Shown here: in pieces, positions 1-5,229 of the stretch
Numbering within the stretch: position 1 is the first letter of the stretch
Layout of the letters: every line of letters starts with the position of its first letter
NCBI GenBank assembly: GCA_013820975.1
Contig: JACDHQ010000083.1
Span: 1 to 7,727 of the forward strand
Direction of reading: 5' to 3'
Length of the DNA stretch: 7,727 bases
From: Gemmatimonadaceae bacterium
GTDB lineage: Bacteria > Gemmatimonadota > Gemmatimonadetes > Gemmatimonadales > Gemmatimonadaceae
Program-made: the position numbers and the translations under genes
Notes under the pieces: generated by a model
Seen by the model: the letters and a program-made list of their open reading frames with translations, nothing else
What the model was told of the DNA's origin: nothing
Database searches by the model: none

Positions 1-2
1 GC

Positions 3-371
3 ATGCGCGTGCGCCTGCACGATTCGTCGCCGTACGCGCCGCGGCCGGCGACGCGCCGACCGGTGGTCGCGCGCACTGCACCCGACGTGCTGATCGAGCG
101 CGGCGGGGCGCAGGGCGTCGTGCTGCGGGTGCTCGCGCCGCCGGCGGCGCACTCGGTCGACGTTGCCGGCACCTTCTCCGAGTGGGAACCAGTCCGCCTC
201 ACGTCCGACGGCGGCGGCGCGTGGTCGCTTGCGACGCCGCTTGGCGCCGGCCAGCACCGGGTGATGGTGCGGATCGACGGTGGGGAGTGGATGCCGCCAG
301 CCAACCTGCCGTCGGTCGATGACGAACTTGGCGGACGCGTCGGCCTGTTCACCGTCCCCGGTCGCGAGTAG
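3..371 (+). CDS. Glycogen-binding (AMPK/CBM48-like) domain protein, probably only its C-terminal part
   Basis: An early-set beta-sandwich of the AMPK-beta/isoamylase-N carbohydrate-binding type is visible at about residues 38-119, counted from the ATG at position 3. Its signature is VDVAGTFSEW (52-61), followed by a Trp at 74, then GQHRVMVRIDGGEW (83-96), with the tryptophans at the usual glucan-contact positions. Residues 1-30 are rich in Pro, Arg and Ala and look like a linker. The frame stays open to the left edge, so the ATG may be internal and the gene may begin outside the window; no ribosome binding site can be judged. In known families this domain binds glycogen or starch-like glucans, or acts as a protein-interaction module. 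No catalytic domain is visible here, so only domain-level naming is justified. It ends in TAG, and 212 nt without a gene follow. Confidence 0.72.
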   Translation: MRVRLHDSSPYAPRPATRRPVVARTAPDVLIERGGAQGVVLRVLAPPAAHSVDVAGTFSEWEPVRLTSDGGGAWSLATPLGAGQHRVMVRIDGGEWMPPANLPSVDDELGGRVGLFTVPGRE

Positions 372-470
372 CCGCGCGCGCCCTGTCGCTGGTGACCCGG
401 AGGTCCGCGCGATCTCGAACACGCACGACTTCCAGCCCGCTTGTCGTGTCTCACGCGCTGGAACGTCGCA

Positions 471-484
471 GCCGATCGATCGGC
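471..484. promoter_or_regulatory. Perfect 14-bp palindrome in the gap before the 76-residue gene; possible operator
   Basis: GCCGATCGATCGGC reads identically on both strands. It lies about 100 nt upstream of the start codon at 584, in the 212-nt gap after the glycogen-binding-domain gene. A perfect dyad of this length between genes is compatible with a binding site for a dimeric repressor or activator. However, GATC/CGATCG-rich words are common in this window (see the repeat at 1466-1667), so it may simply reflect local composition. No regulator gene is adjacent. Confidence 0.25.
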
Positions 485-522
485 CCGCGTTGCGAACCAT
501 GGCGTGCGGCCGTCTGAGTCAC

Positions 523-551
523 GAAACACCGCCGTCGGCGGGGGGTATACC
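523..551 (+). promoter_or_regulatory. Weak candidate promoter for the 76-residue gene and methyltransferase
   Basis: TATACC at 546-551 could serve as a -10 element (4 of 6 consensus bases), with GAAACA at 523-528 as a poor -35 (3 of 6) at a 17-nt spacer. The -10 lies in the palindrome GGTATACC (544-551), directly after a near-palindrome at 529-541 (CCGCCG, T, CGGCGG). It is the most promoter-like spot in the gap 372-583 but is weak. The two downstream genes are 4 nt apart and would share it. Confidence 0.22.
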
Positions 552-583
552 TGGACGAGGGATCAACCACGGGAGGGGGGACC

Positions 584-814
584 ATGGCCAGATACACGTT
601 CACGCTCGACACGCAGGACGACGTCGTGCAGGCTGGGTCGGTGCGGGGCAGCTCCTTCGACGAAGCGCTCGAGACGCTCTCGCACGAGCTGATCGTGAAG
701 CGCGGCGACCGGCTGCGCATCGGCGTGACAGGCTTTCCGCCCGCGCAGTTCGAGTGCGTGTCGCTGATGGGCGGCGACGTGATCTGGACGCCGGCCAACC
801 TGCGCGCGGCCTGA
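584..814 (+). CDS. Small hypothetical protein (76 residues)
   Basis: I do not recognise this protein. It has no signal peptide, membrane segment, cysteine pair or nucleic-acid-binding motif. The opening RYTFTLDTQ looks like a beta strand, residues 24-38 (SFDEALETLSHELIV) look like an amphipathic helix, and the second half is strand-rich, ending IWTPANLRAA. This suggests a compact soluble alpha/beta fold. The start is well supported: GGGAGG at 571-576 lies 7 nt before the ATG. It is followed after only 4 nt by the methyltransferase gene, so the two are probably cotranscribed and may be functionally linked, though nothing in the sequence shows how. A shadow ORF is unlikely, because the strong Shine-Dalgarno, the tight spacing and the balanced amino-acid composition all favour a real gene. 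Confidence 0.75.
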   Translation: MARYTFTLDTQDDVVQAGSVRGSSFDEALETLSHELIVKRGDRLRIGVTGFPPAQFECVSLMGGDVIWTPANLRAA

Positions 815-818
815 AGCG

Positions 819-1439
819 GTGGGCACCGGATGGTACGCGCGCCTGCAGGCGTGGCTCATGGCCACCCTCGGCGCGCACCATTCGCGGCTGGTGAGTGAGC
901 GCAAGCGCGCGCTGCTCGGAGGCCTCGAGGGGCGGGTGCTGGAGATCGGTCCGGGTGGCGGCGTGAACTTCGAGTTCTACGCCGCCACCGTCACGGAGTG
1001 GATCGGCGTGGAGCCTAATCCCTATGCCCACGATCGGCTGCGCGCCGTCGCGGCGGAGCACCGCGTTCCTGCGCGACTCCTCGACGGCGGCGCGGAGTCG
1101 ATCGCGCTCCCCGATGAATCCGTGGATGCGGTCGTGAGCACGCTCGTCCTCTGCTCCGTCGGCGACCAGCGGGCCGCACTCGCGGAGGTCCACCGCGTGC
1201 TGCGGCCGGGCGGCCGGTTCGTGTTCGTCGAACACGTCGCCGCGCCCCGTGGCACGCTGCTGCGTCGCGTCCAGCGCCTGGTGCGCGCGCCCTGGCGCGT
1301 CGCGGGCGGCGGCTGCGAACCCGATCGCGAGACGTGGCATGCGGTCGAGCAGGCCGGCTTTCGCCGTGTCACGCTCGACCACTTTCGTGTAGGGCTGCCC
1401 GTCGTCTCTCCGCACGTTGCCGGGGTGGCCGAGCGATAA
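819..1439 (+). CDS. Class I SAM-dependent methyltransferase, METTL7/TMT1-like
   Basis: The Rossmann-fold methyltransferase domain starts with motif I VLEIGPGGG (residues 40-48), which binds S-adenosylmethionine. The acidic end of beta-2 is GVEPNP (Glu65, contacting the SAM ribose). A motif STLVLCSV follows, then RVLRPGGRFVFVEHVAAP. The last two, together with the C-terminal pattern GC-E-RETW ... AGF ... PHVAGVAE, match the layout I recall for METTL7A/7B (TMT1A/1B), which in humans are thiol S-methyltransferases. Bacterial relatives are mostly uncharacterised and the substrate here is unknown. Unlike the human proteins there is no hydrophobic N-terminal anchor. The GTG start at 819 has no clear Shine-Dalgarno and follows the previous stop by 4 nt, suggesting translational coupling. 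The only nearby ATG (858, residue 14) would remove an N-terminal helix that bacterial relatives usually keep. Length (206 aa) is normal for the family. Confidence 0.88.
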   Translation: MGTGWYARLQAWLMATLGAHHSRLVSERKRALLGGLEGRVLEIGPGGGVNFEFYAATVTEWIGVEPNPYAHDRLRAVAAEHRVPARLLDGGAESIALPDESVDAVVSTLVLCSVGDQRAALAEVHRVLRPGGRFVFVEHVAAPRGTLLRRVQRLVRAPWRVAGGGCEPDRETWHAVEQAGFRRVTLDHFRVGLPVVSPHVAGVAER

Positions 1440-1465
1440 CCGGACCGCAGCTCGACGGCGCGAGC

Positions 1466-1667
1466 GACCCTCCCGCGATCGAACTCACTTGCTGGATCGA
1501 TGGCGCATGGGACCATCGCGCGATCGAATCACTTGCTGGATCGATGGCGCGTGGGACCCTCCCGCGATCGAACCAGGTAGTGAATCGGTCGCGGAGTGAG
1601 ACTCCCCCGCGACCGATTCAGCTGGCGTTTCGGGGGCGGGAGCGACTCCCCGCCATCGACGCAACTC
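1466..1667. repeat. Decayed tandem repeat, about 45/44-nt period, five units
   Basis: Units begin at 1466, 1511, 1555, 1600 and 1644, so the spacings are 45, 44, 45 and 44 nt. Each starts with a variant of GACCCTCCCGCGATCGAA. Units 1 and 2 are nearly identical: both continue with TCACTTGCTGGATCGATGG followed by CGC. Unit 3 keeps the first 19 nt intact and then diverges (AGTGAATCGGTCGCGG in place of GCTGGATCGATGGCGCG). Units 4 and 5 are more eroded (GACTCCCCCGCGACCGA and GACTCCCCGCCATCGA). Within a unit, GCGATCGA and TCGATGGC form an 8-bp dyad with one mismatch, so each unit could fold. The array fills the convergent gap between the methyltransferase and peptidase stops, and unit 5 reaches the peptidase stop codon. 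A still weaker unit may precede it at about 1421-1465. The period is not a multiple of 3, which argues against coding. Confidence 0.75.
1581..1620. terminator. Perfect 14-bp hairpin between convergent genes; candidate bidirectional terminator
   Basis: TGAATCGGTCGCGG (1581-1594) is the exact reverse complement of CCGCGACCGATTCA (1607-1620), with a 12-nt loop that can itself pair further (AGT with ACT). It lies between the methyltransferase stop (1439) and the peptidase stop (1666 on the minus strand), where a two-way terminator is expected. No T-run follows on either strand, so a classic intrinsic terminator is not proven. The arms come from repeat units 3 and 4 of the tandem array. A second, bulged stem (GGCGGGAG with CTCCCCGCC, 1635-1654) lies between it and the peptidase stop. 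Confidence 0.5.
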
Positions 1668-2421
1668 AGCCGTGCCGCTTCCGCGCCGCTGCGCCGCCCA
1701 TCGCCACCAGCCCCGCGAGCGCGGCGAACGCCCACCCGTTGAAGCTGCCGCCACCCACGGCGGCCGTGTGCACCGCGCCGAGGGACGCAAGCGGCGACTG
1801 GAGATCGCGAAGCTGTGCGACGACCGTCGCAGCGGCATTCGCATCGAGCGGCACCGGATTCGCCGCCGCCCACTCGCGGAACTCCCCTGGAAACACCGCC
1901 ACGTGGTAGTGCGGCGGGCTCTTCTCCTTCGTCACGTCGAGCACACCCTCCTGCTCGAACGTCAGAAGCCGCGCTTCCAGCCAGTCACGCTGCGACGGCT
2001 TGAAGGGCACCCGAAGATCGACCGCCATGCCCGCCGGATGCACCGAGAGCTTGTGGGCGTTGCCCGGCTGGTTCGACGTGGGGCGCGTCAGGCTGGTCAC
2101 GACCAGCTGCTCCCCCGTATGCGCCCGATACTCGCGTGCGAGGCGCTCGATGAAGCTCACCACCTCGGGCCGCGCATACGGAAACGACACCTTGTTGACG
2201 ATGTAGTCCGCGTTTCCGGGCACCGTGTCGAGCCGTCCCTCGGCAGCATAGTGCCGCACCTGCGCCGGGGTGCGAAGGAACGTGTAGGCTTCGCTCAGGG
2301 CGATCGCGTGCTGGTTCCGCATCGACGCCGGCGTCCCCTTGAGACCGGAGGCCGCTGCCGTAGTCGCGATGGCTGCCGAAGCGAGCACGGCAGTAGCAGC
2401 AATTGTCGGAAACTTTCTCAT
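1666..2421 (-). CDS. Secreted M15/DUF5715-like zinc peptidase family protein with C-terminal anchor
   Basis: The 251-residue protein begins with a Sec signal peptide (MRKFP, then an Ala-rich hydrophobic stretch; likely cleavage after the AAA near residues 22-24). The core carries the M15/VanY-type metal signature: SVHPAGMAVD gives His128 and Asp135, preceded by LTRPTSNQ (111-118), and HYHV supplies His171/His173 as the third ligand. M15 enzymes cleave peptidoglycan peptides (D,D- or L,D-carboxypeptidase activity), so a cell-wall role outside the membrane is plausible, but the exact substrate is unknown. Residues 223-251 form a tail: GGGS, a hydrophobic segment, then RKRHG, which resembles GlyGly-CTERM sorting signals. 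The start at 2421 is chosen because AGGAGG lies 6 nt upstream (2433-2428). The longer in-frame start at 2445 would put that site inside the gene. It is divergent from the TauE/SafE gene and convergent with the methyltransferase. Confidence 0.85.
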   Translation of the reverse strand: MRKFPTIAATAVLASAAIATTAAASGLKGTPASMRNQHAIALSEAYTFLRTPAQVRHYAAEGRLDTVPGNADYIVNKVSFPYARPEVVSFIERLAREYRAHTGEQLVVTSLTRPTSNQPGNAHKLSVHPAGMAVDLRVPFKPSQRDWLEARLLTFEQEGVLDVTKEKSPPHYHVAVFPGEFREWAAANPVPLDANAAATVVAQLRDLQSPLASLGAVHTAAVGGGSFNGWAFAALAGLVAMGGAAARKRHG

Positions 2422-2439
2422 GGTGCACCTCCTAAGTAC

Positions 2440-2468
2440 TTGCAAATAAATAACTTATGTATTATACC
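2440..2468 (+). promoter_or_regulatory. Possible overlapping plus-strand promoter toward the TauE/SafE gene
   Basis: TTGCAA (2440-2445) and TATACC (2463-2468) are separated by 17 nt, and each matches 4 of 6 consensus bases. It shares the AT-rich island with the minus-strand -10, so the two promoters would overlap face to face. The resulting leader before the gene at 2639 would be about 165 nt. The gap 2469-2638 shows no other clear signal. Confidence 0.3.
2461..2466 (-). promoter_or_regulatory. Consensus -10 box of the peptidase gene
   Basis: TATAAT is read on the minus strand at 2466-2461, within a strikingly AT-rich 33-bp island (2434-2466) in otherwise GC-rich DNA. Transcription would begin near 2454, giving a leader of about 33 nt that ends in the AGGAGG site at 2433-2428. 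I see no good -35 hexamer at 16-18 nt (TCCATT at 16 nt is poor), so activation by another factor or an extended contact is possible. Confidence 0.6.
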
Positions 2469-2638
2469 CCCAATCGGTAACCAATGGACCTGCTCGCGGC
2501 ATGAACGGCACTGGGCTGTCATGAGCTGCACATGGCCGAGCGGCAGTCTGCCCTCTTCCTGATACCCCGCGGCCCCCCTGATGGCGGCGGTCGATCCTAC
2601 GGCGTCCGTGCATTCCGGCCTCCGGCTTCATTCGCCTC

Positions 2639-3388
2639 ATGACCCTGCTCGGCCTCATCTTCGCGCTGCTCATCGGACTCTCGCTCGGCCTGCTCGGTGC
2701 CGGTGGCTCGATCGTCACCGTCCCCGTCTTCACGTACGTGCTCGGCTATCCGGCGAAATCGGCGATCGCGATGACGCTGCCGGTGGTAGCGGTGGCATGC
2801 GCGGTCGGCGCGCTGAGCCACTGGCGCGAGGGGCGTGTGAAGCTCGATGTCGCGCTGCGATTCGGCCTCGTCGCCGTGCTGACCTCGTTCGCGGCCGCCC
2901 GCTTCTCTCCCCGGGTATCGGCCGAAACGCAGCTCGCGATTCTCGGATTCGTGATCCTGGCGGGTGCGTCGTCGATGTTTCGCCCGCCGCCGCTCGAAGG
3001 CGCCGAGCGCCGGGCGCCGCGGCCGGCCTGGGTGGTCGTGCTCGCTGGTGCCCTCGTCGGCGTGCTCACGGGGCTCGCGGGCGTCGGCGGCGGGTTCGTG
3101 ATCGTGCCGGCGCTCGTGCTGCTCGCGCGGCTGCCGATGAAGGAAGCGGTCGGGACATCGCTGGCGGTCATCGTGATGAATACCGCGGCCGGCTTCGTCG
3201 GCTACGTCGGGCTGGTGGACATCGACTGGATGCTGCTCCTCCCCTTCACCGCAGTGGCGGTGATCGGGACCCTCATCGGGACCCGGCTCGTGAGTCACGT
3301 ACCCGTGGGGGCGCTCCGGCGCGGGTTCGCGGTGCTGCTCGTCGCGATCGGGGTACTCGTCCTCTGGCAGAGCGGAGTTGCCGGCTGA
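2639..3388 (+). CDS. TauE/SafE (TSUP) family membrane permease
   Basis: This 249-residue, strongly hydrophobic protein has the duplicated architecture of the TSUP (formerly DUF81) family. The first half carries GLLGAGGSIVTVPVF (residues 17-31) and the second half repeats it as GLAGVGGGFVIVPALV (145-160). These glycine-rich loops end in V-P after the first helix of each half. About eight membrane segments are visible, with a charged linker near residues 115-130 (RPPPLEGAERRAPR) joining the halves. Family members export or import sulfur-containing organic acids such as sulfite, sulfoacetate or taurine products. The substrate cannot be read from the sequence and no sulfur-metabolism gene is nearby. 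Length and start (MTLLGLIFALLIG) fit the family. There is no Shine-Dalgarno before the ATG (the preceding bases are ATTCGCCTC), so initiation may be weak or leaderless. Confidence 0.9.
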   Translation: MTLLGLIFALLIGLSLGLLGAGGSIVTVPVFTYVLGYPAKSAIAMTLPVVAVACAVGALSHWREGRVKLDVALRFGLVAVLTSFAAARFSPRVSAETQLAILGFVILAGASSMFRPPPLEGAERRAPRPAWVVVLAGALVGVLTGLAGVGGGFVIVPALVLLARLPMKEAVGTSLAVIVMNTAAGFVGYVGLVDIDWMLLLPFTAVAVIGTLIGTRLVSHVPVGALRRGFAVLLVAIGVLVLWQSGVAG

Positions 3389-3396
3389 GGTCGGCC

Positions 3397-3428
3397 ATCC
3401 GGGCATCTCGGACGTGGGAGGCCCGGAT
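3397..3428 (+). terminator. Short hairpin after the TauE/SafE gene; weak terminator candidate
   Basis: ATCCGGGC (3397-3404) pairs perfectly with GCCCGGAT (3421-3428) across a 16-nt loop, starting 9 nt after the TGA at 3386-3388. No T-run follows. It could slow or end transcription before the receiver-like gene at 3474, or be incidental in GC-rich DNA. Confidence 0.3.
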
Positions 3429-3473
3429 CGTGCGCCAACCGGGGGATCGCCAATAAAAGGATGCGCATCGGGA

Positions 3474-3854
3474 ATGACAGAACGGACCCTCGTGATGGTG
3501 ATCTCCGAAAGTCCCGCAGTCGAGCGGATGCTCTACGGCCTGTTGCATGCGGCGGGGTGTGACCCGGTGCTTCCGGGAAGCGATGAGCGGGCGCTTGCTG
3601 CGGTGCGCCGCGTTCGTCCGGCGGCCGTCCTGCTCGACTGCGAGCACCCTGCCGCAGTGAGCGACCTGTTCTTCGACTTCGCGGGCGAGCACGGGATCGG
3701 GGTGCTCGTGTACGGACGCGATCCGCTCGAGGCCGACGTCGAGATCATGGCGCGCCAGCAGAATGTCGGCAAGCTCACGTTGCCGTCGAGCCGCCAGCGC
3801 CTGGCCGATGCCGTGGCGGGGGCGATGCCCCCGGGCTGGCTTACATCGCCTTGA
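3474..3854 (+). CDS. Receiver-like (CheY-fold) protein with degenerate phosphorylation site
   Basis: The 126-residue product has the strand/helix rhythm of a response-regulator receiver and nothing else. TLVMVISESP (5-14) is strand 1 and its loop. VRPAAVLLDCEH (47-58) is strand 3, with Asp55 at the phosphoacceptor position. GIGVLVYGRD (74-83) is strand 4, and NVGKLTLPSS (97-106) is the strand 5 region. The acidic pair normally found after strand 1 is reduced to one Glu (Glu12), and the conserved Lys-Pro after strand 5 reads Leu-Pro. Phosphorylation may therefore be weak or absent, as in pseudo-receivers. There is no output domain and no kinase gene nearby. The ATG at 3474 is preferred over the TTG at 3378, because the fold begins just after it; its ribosome binding site is poor (AAAAGG, 13 nt upstream). 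The 3' end overlaps pntB on the other strand by 14 nt. Confidence 0.7.
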   Translation: MTERTLVMVISESPAVERMLYGLLHAAGCDPVLPGSDERALAAVRRVRPAAVLLDCEHPAAVSDLFFDFAGEHGIGVLVYGRDPLEADVEIMARQQNVGKLTLPSSRQRLADAVAGAMPPGWLTSP

Positions 3855-5229
3855 TCTCGCCGATGAGCTTCGTCAGCGTCGCCTTTGCATCGCCGAACAG
3901 CATGCTGGTGCGCGGGGCATAGAAGAGCGCATTCTCGATCCCCGCGAAGCCGGCCGCCATGCCGCGCTTCATCACGATGACGCTCTTTGCCTTGTCGGCG
4001 TCGAGGATCGGCATCCCGAAGATCGGTGACGATGGGTCGCTGCGTGCCGCGGGGTTGACCACGTCGTTCGCGCCGATCACCAGCACGACGTCCACGCGCT
4101 CGAAGTCGGCGTTGATCTCCTCCATGTCGTACATGCGATCGTAGGCGATGTTCGCCTCGGCCAGCAGCACGTTCATGTGCCCTGGCATGCGCCCGGCCAC
4201 CGGGTGCACCGCGTACTTCACCTCGCCGCCGTTGCGTTCGATGAGCTCCGCGAGCTCGCGCACCTGGTGCTGCGCCTGCGCCACCGCCATGCCGTAGCCC
4301 GGCACGACCACGACGAGCTGCGCATACGCGAGCTGGATCGCCGCGTCCTCGACGGAGAGCGACCGGACCGTGCGATCGCCGGTCGCATCGACCGCGAGCG
4401 CCGTCGGACCACTCCCGAACGCCCCGAAGATGATGTTGCGGAAGGAACGATTCATCGCCTTCGACATCAGCAGCGAGAGGATGAACCCCGAGGCGCCGTC
4501 GAGCGCCCCGCAGATGATGAGGATGTTGTTGTTGAGTGCAAACCCCGTCGCCGCGGCGGCGAGCCCGGCGTAGGAGTTGAGCAGCGCCACCACCACCGGC
4601 ATGTCGGCCCCGCCGATCGGCATCACGAGCTGCACGCCGAAGATCGCCGCCACGGCGATCAGGCCGTAGAAGGCGAAGGTGTTGTCGGGGCGCGCGATCA
4701 GCATGCCGAAGAGCGAGAGCAGCACGACGACGAGGATGCCGGTCACCACGTTCTGCCCGCGGTACGTGACCGGCCGCCCGGTGATGAGCTCCTGCAGCTT
4801 CAGGAATGCCACCGAGGCGCCGGTCACCGTCAGGGCACCGAGCATCACCTCGAACCCGAGCGCGATCGCGGTGCCGCGCCCGAGCCCCGTCGCCTCGTGG
4901 ATGCGCGTGTAGTACTCAGCGACGCCGACGAGCGTCGCCGCCAGGGCACCGAGCGACAGCGCCATCGCGATACGCTGCGGCATCGCCGTCATCGGCACCC
5001 ACATCCCGAGCGGGTAGCCGGCGATGACACCGACCACGAGGCCCCCCGCGATCCAGCGGTAATCCACGATCTGCTGGTGGGCGAGCGTGGCGACGATCGC
5101 CACGAGCATGCCGAGCGCGGCGAGCCGCATCCCCCGCCGTGCCTGGTCGGGTCGCGTGAGGCTGCGGAGGCCGAGGATGAAGAGGACGGATGACGCGATG
5201 TAGGCGAGCTGGATGAACGTCTCGTTCAC
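3841..5229 (-). CDS. pntB: Proton-translocating NAD(P) transhydrogenase, beta subunit
   Basis: PntB forms part of the membrane channel (domain II) and the NADP(H)-binding domain III of the transhydrogenase, which uses proton flow to drive NADH + NADP+ to NAD+ + NADPH. At 462 residues it has the same length as the E. coli protein as I recall it. The N-terminal two thirds are hydrophobic helices, with GGADMP (Asp209) and LLNSY (Asn218) conserved. Domain III shows the NADP fingerprint PGYGMAVAQAQ (310-320), then HPVAGRMPGHMNVLLAEA, VIGANDVVNPAA and VMKRGMAAGFAG. The GTG start overlaps the pntAB stop as GTGA, with GGAG 4 nt upstream, indicating coupled translation. Two oddities: position 91, a histidine in E. 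coli, is Leu (codon at 4957-4959), and Asp244 sits in a late membrane helix (GALDGASG). The end overlaps the receiver-like gene by 14 nt. Confidence 0.96.
   Translation of the reverse strand: MNETFIQLAYIASSVLFILGLRSLTRPDQARRGMRLAALGMLVAIVATLAHQQIVDYRWIAGGLVVGVIAGYPLGMWVPMTAMPQRIAMALSLGALAATLVGVAEYYTRIHEATGLGRGTAIALGFEVMLGALTVTGASVAFLKLQELITGRPVTYRGQNVVTGILVVVLLSLFGMLIARPDNTFAFYGLIAVAAIFGVQLVMPIGGADMPVVVALLNSYAGLAAAATGFALNNNILIICGALDGASGFILSLLMSKAMNRSFRNIIFGAFGSGPTALAVDATGDRTVRSLSVEDAAIQLAYAQLVVVVPGYGMAVAQAQHQVRELAELIERNGGEVKYAVHPVAGRMPGHMNVLLAEANIAYDRMYDMEEINADFERVDVVLVIGANDVVNPAARSDPSSPIFGMPILDADKAKSVIVMKRGMAAGFAGIENALFYAPRTSMLFGDAKATLTKLIGEIKAM

Noticed and set aside
600..1415. 271-codon minus-strand frame opposite the 76-residue protein and methyltransferase
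   Set aside because: Arg/Ala-rich shadow; the plus-strand frames carry the ribosome binding site and the SAM-binding motifs.
1466..1573. CRISPR-like array
   Set aside because: The whole 44-45-nt unit repeats without unique spacers and there is no cas gene, so it is a tandem repeat.
1417..1599. 60-codon plus-strand frame running through the tandem repeat
   Set aside because: The repeat period alternates 45/44 nt, so the frame is not preserved from unit to unit, and it overlaps the methyltransferase end out of frame.
2422..2445. Eight-residue N-terminal extension of the peptidase from a start at 2445
   Set aside because: AGGAGG lies 6 nt before the ATG at 2421, and the signal peptide begins there with MRK. 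The longer version would place the ribosome binding site inside the coding region.
2455..2733. 92-codon minus-strand frame in the divergent gap
   Set aside because: It overlaps the TauE/SafE start and the promoter island, has Arg/Pro-biased composition and no recognisable feature.
2581..3456. 291-codon plus-strand frame starting upstream of the TauE/SafE gene
   Set aside because: It is out of frame with the permease over its whole length and Arg-rich; the permease frame shows duplicated family motifs.
3378..3473. 32-residue N-terminal extension of the receiver-like protein from a TTG overlapping the TauE/SafE gene
   Set aside because: The extension (Gly/Pro-rich) is not part of the CheY fold, crosses a hairpin, and uses a rare start codon without a ribosome binding site.
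4177..5193. 338-codon plus-strand frame opposite pntB
   Set aside because: The translation is dominated by Arg, His and Glu with no fold or motif, and it lies antisense to a certain gene.
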